This document shows positions 5,931 through 7,533 of a stretch of 7,533 nucleotides of DNA, in pieces. Under the pieces are notes generated by a model. That model was not told the DNA's origin and searched no databases. It saw nothing but the letters and a program-made list of their open reading frames with translations. Where the stretch lies: contig JABUVA010000023.1 of NCBI GenBank assembly GCA_021442885.1, positions 8,106 through 15,638 of the forward strand, given 5' to 3'. The translations under genes and the position numbers were made by a program. The DNA comes from Methanobrevibacter sp. (lineage in GTDB: Archaea > Methanobacteriota > Methanobacteria > Methanobacteriales > Methanobacteriaceae). Every line of letters begins with the position of its first letter. Positions within the stretch are counted from its first letter, which is position 1.

Positions 5931-6803
5931 TTAAAGCTTATCTTCAAAGAAATCTTTCTCAATTTCATCAGCAATAAACATGAATTTTTCACCAAGTTCA
6001 CTATTTGCATTAAGTGAAACAATAGACTTTCCAAGATTTGCAGAATCAGCTACTCTAGGAGTTAAAGGAAGATCACCTAAAAATTCAATACCTAACTCCT
6101 CAGCAAATTCAGCACCTTGATTTTCACCAAACATTTTAATAGGTTCCTCACAATGAGGGCAAGTAAAGTATGCCATATTCTCAACTAAACCTATTTTTTT
6201 AATATTTAATAAATCAACCATACCTACACATTTAACAACATCATCTTGAGATACATCATTAGGTGTAGTTACCATAACAACAGCATCAATGTTAGGAATA
6301 GTTTGTAAAACAGTTAAAGGTTCATCTCCTGTTCCTGGTGGGTTATCTATAATAAGAACATCAAGATCCCCCCAATTAACATCAGATATTAATTGTTTAA
6401 TAGTTCCTGTTTTTTGAGGACCTCTCCATATAATTGGAGTTTTTTTATCATCAAGTAAAAATGCCATTGACATTACTTCAATTCCTGATTCATTTTCTAT
6501 AGGAACCATTAAATTTTCTTCATCAACAGTTACAAAATTTCCATCAACTCCAAGCATTTTTGGTATGTTAGGTCCGTGAATATCAGCATCTAAAATTCCA
6601 GTTTTAAAACCTTTCTTTTGGAAAGCCTCTGCAAGATTTGCTGCAACAGTAGATTTTCCTACTCCTCCTTTACCACTCATCACTGCAATTTTATATTTTA
6701 TTTTTCCTAAATGTTGTGCAATTTTGATTTCTTGTTCAATCATTAATTTTTGTTGTTCTGGAGTCATCTGAGCTCCATGACCATGACCGTGACCATGTTC
6801 CAT
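5931..6803 (-). CDS. Mrp/NBP35-family Fe-S carrier P-loop ATPase
   Basis: A cytosolic ApbC/Nbp35-type ATPase of 290 residues that holds and passes on iron-sulfur clusters to apoproteins. From the start at 6803, the deviant Walker A is GKGGVGKST (44-52) with the signature Lys45, followed by DADIHGPNIPKMLG (72-85), the Walker B region LIIDNPPGTGD (150-160), and the CxxC CPHC (Cys215, Cys218) that binds a bridging cluster across the dimer. The NP-GTGD stretch has Asn where many Mrp proteins have Leu after the Asp; the Asp itself is kept. The N-terminus MEHGHGHGHG has four His alternating with Gly at 3-9, which could bind metal. No N-terminal ferredoxin-like or Cys cluster is present. GAGATGAT at 6808-6815 lies four bases before the ATG at 6803; an upstream ATG at 6812 lies within that SD. 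Two of two arginines are AGA. It is a single-gene unit. Confidence 0.93.
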   Translation of the reverse strand: MEHGHGHGHGAQMTPEQQKLMIEQEIKIAQHLGKIKYKIAVMSGKGGVGKSTVAANLAEAFQKKGFKTGILDADIHGPNIPKMLGVDGNFVTVDEENLMVPIENESGIEVMSMAFLLDDKKTPIIWRGPQKTGTIKQLISDVNWGDLDVLIIDNPPGTGDEPLTVLQTIPNIDAVVMVTTPNDVSQDDVVKCVGMVDLLNIKKIGLVENMAYFTCPHCEEPIKMFGENQGAEFAEELGIEFLGDLPLTPRVADSANLGKSIVSLNANSELGEKFMFIADEIEKDFFEDKL

Positions 6804-6807
6804 TAAT

Positions 6808-6815
6808 ATCATCTC
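6808..6815 (-). promoter_or_regulatory. SD that sets the mrp start
   Basis: The minus strand reads GAGATGAT, one mismatch from GAGGTGAT, four bases before the ATG at 6803. The longer frame starting at 6812 would use an ATG inside this SD. Confidence 0.65.
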
Positions 6816-6847
6816 TTTTATTTTAATAACAAATAGTAATATTAAGT

Positions 6848-6861
6848 TTATAATATATAAA
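6848..6861. promoter_or_regulatory. TATA element readable in both directions
   Basis: On the minus strand TTTATATA (6861-6854) is well placed for mrp, with a transcript start near 6831 and a leader of about 28 bases. On the plus strand TTTATAATA (6848-6856) predicts a transcript start near 6880, just at the foot of the 6883-6920 hairpin. Archaeal promoters of this symmetry can fire both ways. Confidence 0.5.
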
Positions 6862-6882
6862 TTATTGGTTAGTAAAATATAT

Positions 6883-6920
6883 TGTCTAAAGCATTAAAAA
6901 TTAATTTAATGCAATAGACA
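6883..6920 (+). ncRNA. Hairpin at the 5' end of a possible small RNA
   Basis: TGTCTA (6883-6888) pairs with TAGACA (6915-6920) and GCATTAAA (6891-6898) pairs with TTTAATGC (6905-6912). The two helices are split by a symmetric AA/AA internal loop and closed by the six-base loop AATTAA. That is 14 pairs in 38 bases. A plus-strand TATA element lies the right distance upstream. Downstream come TGTCG/CGACA (6952-6956, 6970-6974), then TATTAAT/ATTAATA (6981-6987, 6995-7001) followed by T6 at 7004-7009, which resembles a terminator. A transcript of about 6880-7009 is therefore possible. Confidence 0.42.
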
Positions 6921-7110
6921 GGAAGTGATTATGTATTTATTTAAAGAAATATGTCGAATACATATATAACGACAATAAAATATTAATTTTAATGATTAAT
7001 AAATTTTTTGTTGTAAATAAAGTAAATAACTAAAAATAAAGGCAAATAATATAAATAAAAAAATATATGATTTTAGAAATAGTAATAAAAAAATATAAAT
7101 AATTATTAAA

Positions 7111-7275
7111 ATAGTAATACTTTAATAAACTTTATTAATAATGAAATTCTAATTATTATTTAGAAAGCATAGAAATGCTTTCAGTAATACAAAAAGTTGT
7201 AAAAAATAAAAAAAAGTATTACTATGAAATTTTATAATACTTTAAAGCAAAAAAAAAGCTATTGAAAGTATTACT
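7111..7275. repeat. Cluster of AGTAATAC motifs in direct and inverted copies
   Basis: AGTAATAC or its complement occurs at 7113-7120, 7183-7190, 7216-7223 and 7268-7275, with a one-base variant, ATAATAC, at 7234-7240. Copies one and three form a perfect 13-bp inverted repeat, ATAGTAATACTTT (7111-7123) with AAAGTATTACTAT (7213-7225). ATGAAATT follows at 7141 and again at 7224, each leading to AAAGCA, so the block also looks like two degenerate tandem units of about 83 bases. It could be a small inverted-repeat element or an array of protein sites. Confidence 0.6.
7163..7182. repeat. Perfect 8-bp hairpin with AGAA loop
   Basis: GAAAGCAT (7163-7170) pairs fully with ATGCTTTC (7175-7182) around the tetraloop AGAA. 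It lies midway between the 13-bp terminal repeats at 7111-7123 and 7213-7225, so the 115-base block folds as a hairpin within a hairpin. Confidence 0.6.
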
Positions 7276-7365
7276 TAACTAATAAAAATAAAAAAAAATA
7301 CCTGCTTTAGATAAATAAATATCTATTGTAATAGCCATTAAGTTTGGAGGAAAATGTTTAATTCA

Positions 7366-7389
7366 TATTCTTAGAGCTATCTAAGAATA
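7366..7389. repeat. Perfect 10-bp hairpin with GCTA loop
   Basis: TATTCTTAGA (7366-7375) pairs fully with TCTAAGAATA (7380-7389) around GCTA. Seven A follow on the plus strand, so on the minus strand the stem comes after T7, not before it; it is not a minus-strand terminator. Sixteen bases to the left is GGAGG (7346-7350) with an ATG three bases on, but that frame stops after six codons inside the stem. A smaller stem, TAGATA/TATCTA, lies at 7308-7325. Confidence 0.55.
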
Positions 7390-7403
7390 CAAAAAAATAG
7401 TTG

Positions 7404-7466
7404 CCTCTTTTTCCTCTTCTATGGGGGAGAGTAAAGTTTAACAACAAGAAAAAATACGACTCCCCC
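7404..7466 (+). promoter_or_regulatory. G5/C5 inverted repeat with competing pyrimidine arm
   Basis: GGGGGAG (7423-7429) pairs with CTCCCCC (7460-7466) across 30 bases; these are among the strongest G-C pairs possible in this window. Directly upstream is a 17-base pyrimidine tract (7404-7420) from which CTCTTC (7414-7419) can pair with GGAGAG (7426-7431), one G-U included. The two folds exclude each other, as in attenuators and riboswitches. A TATA-like stretch follows at 7469-7478, so a DNA operator for a gene to the right is an equal option. Confidence 0.4.
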
Positions 7467-7533
7467 TATTTTATAAATGTAGATTCAATATTAAAACACA
7501 TCAATATTATGAAATAATAATTATATAAAAACA

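Larger units (their letters stand above)
6862..7533. other. Gene-free A+T-rich region with many hairpins
   Basis: No protein frame of convincing length, SD and codon use is found here on either strand. Bases 7010-7110 show only low-complexity A+T sequence. From 7111 rightwards there are repeated AGTAATAC motifs and several perfect hairpins, described separately. Near 7469-7478 TTTTATAAAT could be the TATA box of a gene starting beyond the right edge. The region may be a long regulatory spacer, hold small RNAs, or be a decayed mobile or repeat element. Confidence 0.55.

Noticed and set aside
6931..6969. 12-codon frame preceded by GGAAGTGAT
   Set aside because: The SD-like stretch ends only one base before the ATG, unlike the four-base spacing of the real genes here; too short to support as a gene, though it lies within the candidate small RNA.
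7354..7374. Six-codon frame after GGAGG ending in the 10-bp hairpin
   Set aside because: SD-to-start spacing is only three bases and the peptide is too short; a leader peptide cannot be excluded but is not supported.
1..7533. tRNA, rRNA, CRISPR array or insertion sequence
   Set aside because: I saw no cloverleaf with the conserved GTTC/GAAC arm, no rRNA stretch, no regularly spaced identical repeats with unique spacers, and no transposase frame.

Overview
The window is very A+T-rich DNA, most likely from a gut methanogen of the order Methanobacteriales (Methanosphaera or Methanobrevibacter type). This assignment is an inference. It rests on the base composition, heavy use of AGA for arginine, TATA boxes of the TTTATATA type about 25-27 bases ahead of likely transcript starts, Shine-Dalgarno (SD) sequences of the GGTGAT/GGAGG type, T-run terminators, and a mix of an ApbC/NBP35 ATPase, rubrerythrin and a drug-efflux permease.

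Layout from left to right. Bases 1-468 (minus) hold the first 156 codons of a UvrD/Rep helicase that runs off the left edge. A divergent spacer of about 410 bases follows. It holds an 11-bp inverted repeat and, just ahead of a TATA box, a perfect 14-bp palindrome that looks like a MarR-type operator. This leads into a 463-residue DHA2-type drug/H+ antiporter (881-2272). Back-to-back T-runs separate that gene from a two-gene minus-strand operon of small unrecognised proteins: 59 residues with a strong SD, then 87 residues with a basic body and an acidic tail. Next come two oxidative-stress genes facing each other, a fused methionine sulfoxide reductase MsrA-MsrB (2997-3902) and rubrerythrin (3899-4447, minus). 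Their stop codons overlap by four bases. A family 2 glycosyltransferase (4703-5707) has clearly different arginine codon use and is probably foreign. It converges on an Mrp/NBP35-type Fe-S carrier ATPase (5931-6803, minus), and the spacer between them contains a long interrupted hairpin.

The last 700 bases contain no convincing protein gene but are unusually rich in structure. A possible small RNA starts from a two-way TATA element (hairpin 6883-6920, T-run near 7009). Five copies of an AGTAATAC motif form nested inverted repeats at 7111-7275. There is a perfect 10-bp hairpin at 7366-7389, and G5/C5 arms at 7423-7466 lie next to a pyrimidine tract that can pair with them in a competing way.

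The genes do not form one pathway. The clearest functional link is the MsrAB/rubrerythrin pair, which would repair oxidised methionine and remove peroxide in an anaerobe. For four genes the start was set by the SD, because the longest open frame begins inside or upstream of the SD itself. The most noteworthy unknowns are the small two-gene operon, the MarR-like operator with no MarR gene in view, and the structured right-hand noncoding region.
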